From Angomonas deanei (taxonomy: Eukaryota; Euglenozoa; Kinetoplastea; Trypanosomatida; Trypanosomatidae): a stretch of DNA of 64,000 nt. The number at the start of each line of letters is the position of its first letter. Position 1 is the stretch's first letter. A program made the translations under genes and the position numbers. The stretch spans positions 682,001 to 746,000 of the forward strand of contig LR877147.1 in NCBI GenBank assembly GCA_903995115.1. The letters run 5' to 3'. This document shows positions 1-8,725 of this stretch, in pieces. The notes under the pieces were generated by a model that was not told the DNA's origin, did not search any database, and was given only the letters and a program-made list of their open reading frames with translations.

Positions 1-2
1 AC

Positions 3-1319
3 GCCGGTACCCCCGGCACGGCCACCACGCCACGCATGGCACCCAATACCACCGTCAACTACTTTGAACAGTATATCGACCACAACGCGACGGACAGAGG
101 GACCTTTCGGCAACGGTGGTGGATGGATAAAGGCGGATGGGACGGCGTACGGCCGCGAGTGATGTTGTATATTCACGGGGAGAGTGCCGCCAGCTCCACC
201 CCTACCGGTTTCGCCCAGCAGTACGCCTACGAGAGTCACTCCCTCCTCCTCGCCCTGGAACACCGGTTTTATGGGGAGAGTCTGGTCGGCCCACTGACGG
301 ATCGAAGTTTACTAAAGTATCTGAGTGTAGAGAATGCCATGGCAGACTTGAAACACTTTCGTGACACCATGACGGCCCACTTCTTCCCCCAGCTGGCATC
401 GCACGAGGTGGATTGGTATGTGGTGGGTGGCAGCTACCCCGGTGCCCTCGCCGTCTGGCTGAAAGAGACCTACCCCGATCGTTTCAAGGCCGCCTGGAGC
501 AGTAGTGGTGTGGTACAGTCCATCTTTGACTTCTACCAGTTTGACTACCATCTGCTAAAAGTGCTTCCCTTGTCCTGCTCGACCGCCCTGCGGACCTTAT
601 TTCAACACTTCTCCAGTCAGTACGAGGTGGAGGAGGACAGTGTGCGGCAGGCGCTGCAGGTGCCGGCGTACTTCACCAAGGAGGACATGGCGTGGATGTT
701 GGTGGACGGGGCGGCCATGGCGGTACAGTATGGCAAGAAAGGACTGTTGTGCAGTAACGTCGTACAGAGCGATGGGGTGTCCCCGGTCTCCCTGAGCGAG
801 TACGCCACCCTCCTGCGGCTGTGGTGGGGGTCGGACTTCACCTCCTCCTGCTACTACAGCACCACATGCCTGTCAGACCCCGCCTACAGCAGTCAGTGGG
901 GAGCAAGCTACGCGTGGGTGTATCAGTGCTGCTCCCAGCTCGCCTACTGGCAGGTGGGGTACCCCAACAGCCTCCGTCTTGAGCTGCTCAACTCCTCCTA
1001 TTTCATTTATCAGTGTCGCAGCGCGTATGGGGAAGAGGTGTTCCCCGATACGTATCAGTTTAACGCCCGCTACGGTGGGGCCTACCCGCACACCGACCAC
1101 GTCGTGGCGCTGCAGGGGAGCGATGATCCTTGGGTGCCGGCAGGGGCGGCGGACCGCCTAGACCCTCAGTATCCCGTCAGTGTCGCCACCTGCGATGGGT
1201 GTGGACACTGTGGGGACTTGCACACCCCTAGTAGTAGCGACCACCCCTCTCTGGTGGCTCAACGGGCGCTCATCAAAAAGTATCTGGATACGTGGCTCGG
1301 TGTGGAGCATGAACAATAG
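3..1319 (+). CDS. S28-family serine carboxypeptidase (Pro-X carboxypeptidase/DPP7 type), 5' end outside window
   Basis: Peptidase of family S28, which cleaves next to proline in lysosome-like or secretory compartments. Numbering from the ATG at 36, the nucleophile is Ser133 in GGSYPG, the acid lies in GSDDPW (Asp364) and His391 is in GCGHCGDLH. The EHRFYGESL block (about 74-82) is also typical of S28. The frame is open leftwards to position 3, and the ATG at 36 would give a protein without a signal peptide, so I infer that the true start and signal peptide lie left of the window. The stop is TAG at 1317-1319. Several cysteines in the C-terminal half suggest disulfides and a luminal or secreted location. 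The family call is firm; substrate and compartment are inferred. Confidence 0.85.
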   Translation, partial: AGTPGTATTPRMAPNTTVNYFEQYIDHNATDRGTFRQRWWMDKGGWDGVRPRVMLYIHGESAASSTPTGFAQQYAYESHSLLLALEHRFYGESLVGPLTDRSLLKYLSVENAMADLKHFRDTMTAHFFPQLASHEVDWYVVGGSYPGALAVWLKETYPDRFKAAWSSSGVVQSIFDFYQFDYHLLKVLPLSCSTALRTLFQHFSSQYEVEEDSVRQALQVPAYFTKEDMAWMLVDGAAMAVQYGKKGLLCSNVVQSDGVSPVSLSEYATLLRLWWGSDFTSSCYYSTTCLSDPAYSSQWGASYAWVYQCCSQLAYWQVGYPNSLRLELLNSSYFIYQCRSAYGEEVFPDTYQFNARYGGAYPHTDHVVALQGSDDPWVPAGAADRLDPQYPVSVATCDGCGHCGDLHTPSSSDHPSLVAQRALIKKYLDTWLGVEHEQ

Positions 1320-1562
1320 AAAACGGACTTCTTTTTTTCAGCTAATTTATCGATCTACCCTCGTTTTTTTTTTTCTTGTGCATGTGTCTTTAAAATATGA
1401 CAGCGTCTTCTACTTTTCTTCAAATCTGTATACATATCTTCCCTCTATTGTTTTTATTTATCTAGTATTATACTCTCGTATATTCTTTGTAGATTTTTTT
1501 TTTTTTTCATAGTACTAACGTCTTTATCGCGTACCAGCAGTAGCAAAACACAGTCCTAAAAG

Positions 1563-4500
1563 ATGGGTACCGGTCAGTCTGTTGTTGTTCAACAACACTT
1601 GAGCAAGTGGGAGGCGGCACTTGGCGAGTTGGAAAACATTTCTCAAACCAACCGTAAACTCATCGAGCAAGATCGCATCTTCGGAAGCAGCCCAGAGTCC
1701 GCTGATGCCGTCGTGCGTCGGCCGTCGTCGCTAGTCTCCTTTGGAAACAATGGCAACGTGGTGTCGGGGGGTGAGGCCGACAATAACATTGTCAGCAGTA
1801 GTAGCATTGGTGGCATCGGCCACCGTCCTCGCAGTGGTCACCAGCAGTCCCCGGGCGACAGCCGTCAAGGGGAGGGTCGCGGGTTCGATAGCCGCTCCGG
1901 CACCAACTCCAATCAAGCGCCCAAGCACAACCGTCAGCAGGTGCTGGAGGTAAAGAAGGCTCGGGTGGAACTGTTCTCCAGCTACGTCGCCAAGAACCCC
2001 GAGGCGCTCACGAATGTCATGCAGTGCAGCCACTTTGGTGCCACCGCCGTCGGGCTGTCCTATCTGCTAGGAGGGAAGAAGGACTCCCCCGACCGTCGTA
2101 ATCGGGTGACGGTGGAGGATCTCTTCTTCGCGGCGCAGGTGCCACTGCACATGTTGCACACTAGCCCGCCCCACCTCCCCGTGTTGGCCGATATCGTCCG
2201 TGAATTCCTAGACGTTGATAACCGCTTCAAGGATGAGTATGGTGTGGAGGAGGTGCACTTCGACGTGAGCCCCACCGTGGGTCAGGTGGATCTTGGGCCG
2301 AACGAGGTGGGCGACCGGCAGACGCGGATGCAGCTCCCTGAGTTTTGCCGTGTCATCACGCGGGATTGCGAGGAGGAGACGAGCGTCATTCGCATCGTCA
2401 ACTACGACCCCTACGTCCTCGAGCAGGAGATGATCGTGGATGCCTACGACGACGACGAGGAGCAGCAGAACTCCCCACTGGCCACCTCCGTGCTCGGTGT
2501 AGGTCCCCGTCACGTGCAGCGCCGCTTCTCCCCCGACAACGACGGCGCCTATGCCGTGATCGTCGACGTCCGTAACGCGGTTCAGCTCATGGTGACCATC
2601 GCCGAGGGTATCGTCAACGACTCCCTCCACGTCAAGATGACCGAGGTCCCTGCCGCCTCTCTGTTTAAGGCTATGATGACGGCCGAGGAGGGGCACCGCG
2701 CCCGCGGTTTCCTCCGTATCTTCAAGAAGGAGCCCGGGACCCCAGGCTTTGGCGATCAGGTCAACTCCTTCTGGTCCCCTGAGCTGTGCAGCGGTAAGGT
2801 GCTCGGCACCCTCGCCGAGGGTACCCATGCCGCCACTATCAGTCACCACATCAGTCCACACATTGTCGCCGTGGCGTGGGCGATACACCTTCTGAAAGGA
2901 GTCCGTAACGACGCCCACGGCTACGGCAGCGGACTTCCCGTCTCCGATATCATCCGCACCCTCCGCTTCCCGTCCCAAGTGTTTATCGACGGGAGCCTCC
3001 CCCTGGAACAGGTCTTCGAGTACGCCAAGGAGTTCCTCTCGGTGAAGCAGCTCCCCTACGTCGCCACGCTGCACCCCGTGCTCACCAAGATCTCCCGCGA
3101 GGACGCCGTGCCCACCATCTCCGTCTTTGACCTCGAGTCGATCATCATGGATGTACAGAAGTCCAACGACGACGTGGAGTCGCCGCAGCATGTCATGGTG
3201 CTCATGTACAACGCCTGTGTCGCCCATAATGTACTGTACATTGCGGAGGAGCCCCAGTGGTGCGTCCTGGCCGGGTACGACACGGAAACCCAAACCGCCC
3301 TCCTCATTGACGCCCATCCCAAAACCTTCTCCCGCACCTGGACCTGCTCCCTCGAGCGCGTGCACAAGGCGATCACGGGGACGGGTTATATCATCTTCTC
3401 CAAGACTGGCGAAGGCTCTGAGAACGTGGGCGCCCCCAAGACCGTCTCCCCCATGGTGCTCTCCCGTCTGCAGCTCCTCAAGGAGCAGGCGGGGATGGGG
3501 GTGCAGTCGTGGAAGGTGCAGCCGCTGGTAAAGACCCTCACCTTTCCCGCCCTGCCCGTGATGCCGACCATCATCTCCATCGTCTGCACCAAGCTGCTGG
3601 AGAAGGTGATCACCATCGAGGATGTCATCTACACCGTCCCGTATGAGGTGTCCTCCCTGCTCATCCGCTTCTTCACGCTGGAGTCGCTGCAGGTGTGTTT
3701 GTCGGAGTTCCTGCAGTACAGCGGTCTGGCGGATACCGTGCAGGTAACCAGCCATCATGTGGAGCGGAAGGCATCGGGTGGGATGTCCCTCCTGCTGAAG
3801 GACTTTGAAAAATTGGTGACGGATGCGACGGTGGAGGGTAAGGCGCTCATTGTCCACTTTGACCGCAAGCGGTTACAGGTCCACGGCGTGAACCACCCCT
3901 TCGGTAGCCTCGGTGTCGTCACCGCCTACAACCCCGCGAGTAAGATAGTGACGGTGATGGATTGCAACCCCAACGCCTACCTCCGCACGTGGTCGACCAG
4001 GCTGGATGTCCTGCAGTTCGCCGTCTCCTCCCTGGAGTCAACGGACAAGCATCGTCCCTTCGGTTGTGTCATGGTCGCCAGGGGGCCACCGACGTGCCAC
4101 CAGTTCCCCAAGGAGCACTCCAACCCCTACCACCTAGAAGTCCTCCCCGTGCAGAACATCTTCCACGTTAGTCCCAGCCCTCACTTCCAGGGTATGTCGT
4201 TTGCGTTTAGTCAGCTCGGTGAGTTCTACAGCCCGGAGGAAATCTTCTACGAAGCCTATCTCAAGACGATGGATGACCAGCGCCGACGTGGCAGCCAGGC
4301 CTTCGCGTGGCGTGACGTGGATGTCTCCCTGTCCGTCATTAACAAGAGTATCGACGCCTCTTTCATGGCGCAGGTGTGCACCAAATTCTTGGAGTCCCGT
4401 ACGGCCCACCGTAACTCCAGCAACAAGCATCTCAAGAACGCCGCCCCGAAGGAAACCCATATTGAGGTGGAGCGCCTCGACGACGTGGACGAGGAGGAGA

Positions 4501-4586
4501 TTATCGAACTGCTAGTGAACGGCACGAGCGATCCCAACATTGTGCTCCTCCTCAACTACGACGTTCTCAAGGCACACAGGGGATAG
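1563..4586 (+). CDS. Large protein with degenerate phytochelatin-synthase-like (papain-fold) repeats, predicted N-myristoylated
   Basis: 1007 residues up to a TAG. The N-terminus MGTGQS fits the N-myristoylation pattern (Gly2, Ser6), implying membrane attachment, and is followed by a Ser/Gly/Asn-rich linker to about residue 125. The rest contains at least three divergent units recalling the phytochelatin synthase/C83 fold: a helical part, then a strand-rich part with the pattern VxxYxxxxL...GY(D)...(L/V)xDxxP...RTW. Clear examples are VLAGYDTETQTALLIDAHP and the related block ending MDCNPNAYLRTW. I do not see a convincing Cys-His-Asp triad in any unit, so I infer a structural or pseudo-enzyme role. 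A fourth unit begins before the TAG and continues in the same frame after it (next entry). The family assignment is by eye and moderate. Confidence 0.7.
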   Translation: MGTGQSVVVQQHLSKWEAALGELENISQTNRKLIEQDRIFGSSPESADAVVRRPSSLVSFGNNGNVVSGGEADNNIVSSSSIGGIGHRPRSGHQQSPGDSRQGEGRGFDSRSGTNSNQAPKHNRQQVLEVKKARVELFSSYVAKNPEALTNVMQCSHFGATAVGLSYLLGGKKDSPDRRNRVTVEDLFFAAQVPLHMLHTSPPHLPVLADIVREFLDVDNRFKDEYGVEEVHFDVSPTVGQVDLGPNEVGDRQTRMQLPEFCRVITRDCEEETSVIRIVNYDPYVLEQEMIVDAYDDDEEQQNSPLATSVLGVGPRHVQRRFSPDNDGAYAVIVDVRNAVQLMVTIAEGIVNDSLHVKMTEVPAASLFKAMMTAEEGHRARGFLRIFKKEPGTPGFGDQVNSFWSPELCSGKVLGTLAEGTHAATISHHISPHIVAVAWAIHLLKGVRNDAHGYGSGLPVSDIIRTLRFPSQVFIDGSLPLEQVFEYAKEFLSVKQLPYVATLHPVLTKISREDAVPTISVFDLESIIMDVQKSNDDVESPQHVMVLMYNACVAHNVLYIAEEPQWCVLAGYDTETQTALLIDAHPKTFSRTWTCSLERVHKAITGTGYIIFSKTGEGSENVGAPKTVSPMVLSRLQLLKEQAGMGVQSWKVQPLVKTLTFPALPVMPTIISIVCTKLLEKVITIEDVIYTVPYEVSSLLIRFFTLESLQVCLSEFLQYSGLADTVQVTSHHVERKASGGMSLLLKDFEKLVTDATVEGKALIVHFDRKRLQVHGVNHPFGSLGVVTAYNPASKIVTVMDCNPNAYLRTWSTRLDVLQFAVSSLESTDKHRPFGCVMVARGPPTCHQFPKEHSNPYHLEVLPVQNIFHVSPSPHFQGMSFAFSQLGEFYSPEEIFYEAYLKTMDDQRRRGSQAFAWRDVDVSLSVINKSIDASFMAQVCTKFLESRTAHRNSSNKHLKNAAPKETHIEVERLDDVDEEEIIELLVNGTSDPNIVLLLNYDVLKAHRG

Positions 4587-4916
4587 GACCTCGACAACAT
4601 GGGGCGCAACGTGGCGCTGGTGAAGAGCTTCGACAAGGAGGCCCGGTTGATCGAGCTGTGGGATGCGGAGTACGCCGTGTTCGGTCTCTCCTTCTGCGTT
4701 ACGCTGGAGAAGCTGATAGAGATTGGCGATATCGAGAATGAAGGAAAGAGCCCGTACGGTTTTGTGAAGTTTGAGCGCCGTGACGGTCCCCCGAAGCGCA
4801 CCACCCTTGGACTGATGAAGGCCCCTCACTCGCAGGAGGAGGAGGACGAGGTGGAGGCGGAGATGGCCGCGAAACGGGGTATCAACTTTTTAGGTGTTGG
4901 TGGCGGTGCGCAGTAA
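4587..4916 (+). CDS. In-frame continuation of the phytochelatin-synthase-like gene after a single TAG
   Basis: This is the same reading frame as the preceding gene, separated only by TAG at 4584-4586. The first ATG after it is at 4599 (105 residues, stop TAA). The residues around the TAG (LLLNYDVLKAHRG, stop, DLDNMGRNVALVKSF) and the following ELWDAEYAVF...LEKL reproduce the strand-rich half of the upstream repeats, so the TAG sits inside the fourth unit. A gap of 12 bases leaves no room for a separate trans-splice site, so this is unlikely to be an independent gene. Options are stop readthrough, a real truncating mutation or a sequence error. The tail ends with a Glu-rich stretch and LGVGGGAQ. 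Confidence 0.6.
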   Translation, partial: DLDNMGRNVALVKSFDKEARLIELWDAEYAVFGLSFCVTLEKLIEIGDIENEGKSPYGFVKFERRDGPPKRTTLGLMKAPHSQEEEDEVEAEMAAKRGINFLGVGGGAQ

Positions 4917-5379
4917 CGCGGAAAAAAAAAAAAAAAGATAGTGAAAAAAGAGAGACATTCGTTATGTTTTGTTTTTCTTCTCTGTGATTTGTCCGTTTCC
5001 TTTTTTTTTTTTTTTTCTTTCTTTTTTTTTTTTTCTCTTGTGTTCCCGTGTATGGGTGGTGCACTAGTTTCTTTGAATAAATCGATCAAAGAAAATAAAT
5101 AAATAACAAAAAAAAAAAAAATTAGAGCGCCGATAGTCAAATTTTGGTTTCCTCATGTTTAGAAAATAAAAAATTATGTATTTTTCCTGTATCAACAAAT
5201 GTATGGCATCCATAATAATTATTCAAAAAAAAAAAAAAAAAAAAAAAAACAGGATAACAGTGCTACAAAAGATCCGTATGTGTGTGAGATATTTTACTTT
5301 TTTTACATACCATTCACTCTATTTTTTTTTTTCCTTCTTCAAAGTACATTTAGAACATTTTATTATTGTTAAAAAAAAA
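4917..5379. other. AT-rich intergenic region with long A and T runs
   Basis: No gene seen. The gap holds alternating A and T homopolymers (A14 near 4922, T-runs near 5000-5035, A24 near 5226) and a T-rich stretch at 5295-5335. The last T-rich stretch could serve as the polypyrimidine tract for trans-splicing of the helicase mRNA. Confidence 0.6.
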
Positions 5380-8300
5380 ATGAAAACAGCCGATCCATCG
5401 GACACCGACCCTAGCAGCGACCTCATTGAACGAGAGGCGTTGGCGGTGCTGCGGAAGTTACAAGAGATTTATTGTAAAAACGAACTCTATCACCAATTGG
5501 AGTATATAATGGGTAAACCACAGGACGATGAGGACTACTACAGCGATGTGCATAGCTTGATCGAACTGTATTTGGAAAAGGTTTCTGAATTTAAGGAATC
5601 GCACGGGCGGGCGGACCGACAGGCGCAGGAGGCCTTTGTCCTGCAGGCCCTGCACGACGAGGTCAACGGGGGAGACGAGGAGGATGCCATCCCCCTAGAG
5701 AGTCTCAAGCGGCTGTACCACGTGCTAGACCGATCCCTGGATGCCAATAGTATAGAGACGGGTGTGGCGGTAGGGGCGAGAGAGGTGGCAGAGGCCGAGC
5801 GGCGGGCGGCAGAGGAGCGTGAAGCCACCGCCCTCGCGGAGGGGGAAAAGCTCACGACGTCCTCCGGTCAGCGGAAGGCGGCGATGAAAGTGTCGCCGGA
5901 GGAGATGTTTCGCATGGCACAGCACGTCCGCAGTGGACTGATGGACGAGTCCGAACTGCTGAGTCTGCGGCAGGAGGCCGTGGAGGAGACGGAGGTGCCG
6001 ATTGAGCTCAATGAGCAGCAACCACTCTTCCTGAAGCGGATGGGGCTTCCCTCCGTACGGAAAAAGATTAACTACCGCGCCGCGTTGCCATCGGAGCAGC
6101 TCCGAAATGCGCGGACCACCCAACACCGGCAGGCGGTGCAGGATCGGCTGCAGCGGCAGAAGGAAGGGGACACCAGTTCCCTCAACAGTATGCAGCAGGC
6201 CGCGCTGCGACAACTGCAGATCAACGCCGACCGCCGCATGATTCACCGTCGTGAGATGCAACAACAACAACAGCAACAGCGCCAGACCGAGGAGGAGGGG
6301 GAGCTGGAAGAACCCGACAAGGAAGAGGGCGGCTTAATCCACACGGAGCTGGACGAGAAACCGGAGGAACACGCCTTCCGAAAAAAGGATCTCCTCCACA
6401 AAAAGTTACCCCCCTGGATGATGCACAGCATGGGCAGCAAACCCACCTTCGGGGTGCCCCAGCGGCAAGGAGACCTCCAGCGACAGCGCCGCTCGCTTCC
6501 CATCTACGCCGCACGGGACGCCTTGCTGCGGCACATTGACACCCACAATGTCACCATCTTGGTCGGAGAGACCGGGAGCGGTAAGACGACGCAGATACCG
6601 CAGTACTTGATCGAGCACGGGTACGGCAATAAGGGAATTGTGTGCTGCACGCAGCCGCGTCGAGTGGCCGCGGAGTCCCTGGCGGAGCGTGTGGCGGAGG
6701 AGTATGGGTGTATGCTAGGGGAGGAGGTGGGGTACACGGTGCGCTTCAAGGACGTGACCTCCTCCCTCACCCGCATCAAGTACATGACCGACGGTATCCT
6801 ACTCCGTGAGGCCCTCCTCGACGACAGTTTCCAGCGGTATAGTGTCATTATACTTGACGAGGCGCATGAGCGGTCGATCAATACCGATTTACTATTTGCC
6901 ATTGTCCGCAAGGCGCTACAGAAGCACAGCACGCTAAAAGTGCTCATTACCTCCGCCACGCTGGAGACCAAAAAATTCTGTGCCTACTTTGGCGTCGACG
7001 AGCCGTTTCTCATTGAGGGACGAACATTCCCCGTGGAGACCTACTACCTGGCGGAGCCCACCCCCGACTACGTCCGGACCGCCCTGCAGACGGTCATGAA
7101 GATACACCTAGAGGAGCCGCCAGGAGATGTGTTGGTGTTCCTGACGGGACAGGAAGAGATTGAGATGGGCGGTGAGCAGCTCTTCAACTGGCTGGAGGCG
7201 CTACGGAAGAAGGTGGAGATCCCTCTCCCGGACTTGCTGATCCTCCCGCTGACCGCCACCATGCCGCAGGACGTGCAGTCCCGCGTGTTTGAGCCGACCC
7301 CACCGGGGTGCCGTAAAGTCGTGCTCGCCACCAACGTCGCGGAGACGTCCATCACGATTAATAATCTCTACTACGTTGTGGACAGCGGTTTCTGCAAGCA
7401 AAATATTTTTGATCCGGTAAAAGGAATGGAACAGCTGAAAATTGTCCCCATTTCTCAGGCACAGGCAAAGCAGCGAAGTGGGCGGGCGGGCCGTATCGGC
7501 CCCGGCAAGTGTTTCCGTCTCTACACGGAGGCACAGTTCACCACCGACATGGAGCCCGAGACGGTCCCTGACATTATGCGGACCAACCTGTTTCACGTCA
7601 CGCTGCAGCTCAAGGCGATGGGGATCGACCTCCTGACGATTGAGCTGATGGACGCCCCTCCCCCGGAGGCGGTGGTGGCGGCGCTGGAGAAGCTGCGCTA
7701 CTTGGAGGCCCTCGACGACGACGGACTGCTCACCCCACTCGGGGGTCGCATGGCACAACTCTCCATCGACCCCTCCCAGAGTAAGACGCTTCTGACCGCG
7801 GTCGACATGGGCTGTGCGGGGCCCATCCTTACCATCGTCTCCATGCTGGCGGTGCAGAAGCGCGGGGTCTTCTACCGCCCTCGTGAGCACCAGGAGGAGG
7901 CCGACGCGGCGAGACGGCAGTTCCTGCAGCCAGAGGGGGATCACATCACCCTCATGGCAGTGTACAATGCGTGGGTGGCCAACGATATGTCGGAGGAGTG
8001 GAGCAAGCGCAACTTTGTCAAACACCGCATGCTCGTGGAGGCGAGGGACACCCGGGAGCAGCTGCTGGACATGCTCACCCGGGGAAAGAGCAAGACCCTC
8101 TCCAGCGTGAACGACGACAACTTGACCCAAGTCCGTAAAGCCATCACGGCCGGGTACTTTTTCAACGTGGCACGGCGGGTAGACAGCTACACCCGCTCCT
8201 ACGTCACCCTCTCCGACCGGCGGGAGGTGTATATCCACCCTAGCTCCGCCCTCCTGGACGACCCCCCGCGGTACGTCCTCTACGACGACATTCGCCTCAC

Positions 8301-8499
8301 CCGGAAGGAGTACATGTCGGAGTTGTTGGTGATTGAGCCACAGTGGCTGGTGGAGCTGGCGCCGGCCTACTACAGCACACCTTCTGGTGGACGACGGCTG
8401 ACACGGACACAGGAGGCGGAGCGGTTTACGCCGATTCTCAAGTCATGGGAGACGGGATCGTCCTGGCGCATTTCGCGGCTGAAGAGGCAACGGAAATAA
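5380..8499 (+). CDS. PRP22: DEAH-box pre-mRNA splicing helicase, Prp22/DHX8 type
   Basis: 1039 residues from the ATG at 5380. The open frame extends further left, but only through untranslated-looking T-rich sequence. Motifs in order: GETGSGKTT (Walker A, about 396-404), TQPRRVAA, DEAH (about 493-496), SAT (about 525), FLTGQEEIE, ATNVAETSIT and QRSGRAGR (about 697-705), followed by the HA2 and OB-fold regions (YIHPSSALL, YMSELLVIEPQWLVELAP). The C-terminal WRISRLKR recalls the WRIS(R/K) end of Prp22/DHX8, which releases mature mRNA from the spliceosome. The N-terminal 380 residues are helical and charged; I do not see the S1 domain of yeast Prp22. Prp2 and Prp16 are the alternatives. In kinetoplastids it would act mainly in trans-splicing, in the nucleus. 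Confidence 0.85.
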   Translation: MKTADPSDTDPSSDLIEREALAVLRKLQEIYCKNELYHQLEYIMGKPQDDEDYYSDVHSLIELYLEKVSEFKESHGRADRQAQEAFVLQALHDEVNGGDEEDAIPLESLKRLYHVLDRSLDANSIETGVAVGAREVAEAERRAAEEREATALAEGEKLTTSSGQRKAAMKVSPEEMFRMAQHVRSGLMDESELLSLRQEAVEETEVPIELNEQQPLFLKRMGLPSVRKKINYRAALPSEQLRNARTTQHRQAVQDRLQRQKEGDTSSLNSMQQAALRQLQINADRRMIHRREMQQQQQQQRQTEEEGELEEPDKEEGGLIHTELDEKPEEHAFRKKDLLHKKLPPWMMHSMGSKPTFGVPQRQGDLQRQRRSLPIYAARDALLRHIDTHNVTILVGETGSGKTTQIPQYLIEHGYGNKGIVCCTQPRRVAAESLAERVAEEYGCMLGEEVGYTVRFKDVTSSLTRIKYMTDGILLREALLDDSFQRYSVIILDEAHERSINTDLLFAIVRKALQKHSTLKVLITSATLETKKFCAYFGVDEPFLIEGRTFPVETYYLAEPTPDYVRTALQTVMKIHLEEPPGDVLVFLTGQEEIEMGGEQLFNWLEALRKKVEIPLPDLLILPLTATMPQDVQSRVFEPTPPGCRKVVLATNVAETSITINNLYYVVDSGFCKQNIFDPVKGMEQLKIVPISQAQAKQRSGRAGRIGPGKCFRLYTEAQFTTDMEPETVPDIMRTNLFHVTLQLKAMGIDLLTIELMDAPPPEAVVAALEKLRYLEALDDDGLLTPLGGRMAQLSIDPSQSKTLLTAVDMGCAGPILTIVSMLAVQKRGVFYRPREHQEEADAARRQFLQPEGDHITLMAVYNAWVANDMSEEWSKRNFVKHRMLVEARDTREQLLDMLTRGKSKTLSSVNDDNLTQVRKAITAGYFFNVARRVDSYTRSYVTLSDRREVYIHPSSALLDDPPRYVLYDDIRLTRKEYMSELLVIEPQWLVELAPAYYSTPSGGRRLTRTQEAERFTPILKSWETGSSWRISRLKRQRK

Positions 8500-8725
8500 A
8501 TGGATAATCGTTGTATAAAAAGAGAAAAAAAAAAATGGAGCACGTATAGTGGACTTTCATGATTAAATTAAAAAAGTACTATTACTTGCTGTCGCACCGA
8601 ACAATCTCTCCTCTTTTCTATTCTTATTCTTCTCACCACAATGAAAGAAATAGAAGAAATTAGATTTCGTTTGCTACATATTTTTTTTTTTTTTACATTG
8701 TTTATCAAACCAAAATAAATAAAAA

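Noticed and set aside
2208-3857. Long ORF on - (549 codons) inside the phytochelatin-synthase-like gene
   Set aside because: Antisense shadow: rich in Gly, His, Asp and Leu from GC-rich third positions and without motifs. The + frame carries the recognisable repeats.
4584-4586. TAG reassigned to glutamate, as in Blastocrithidia
   Set aside because: TAG, TAA and TGA all end other genes in the window at sensible places and long genes have no internal stops.
7201-8238. 345-codon ORF on - inside the DEAH helicase
   Set aside because: The sense strand has intact helicase motifs; this is a codon-bias shadow.
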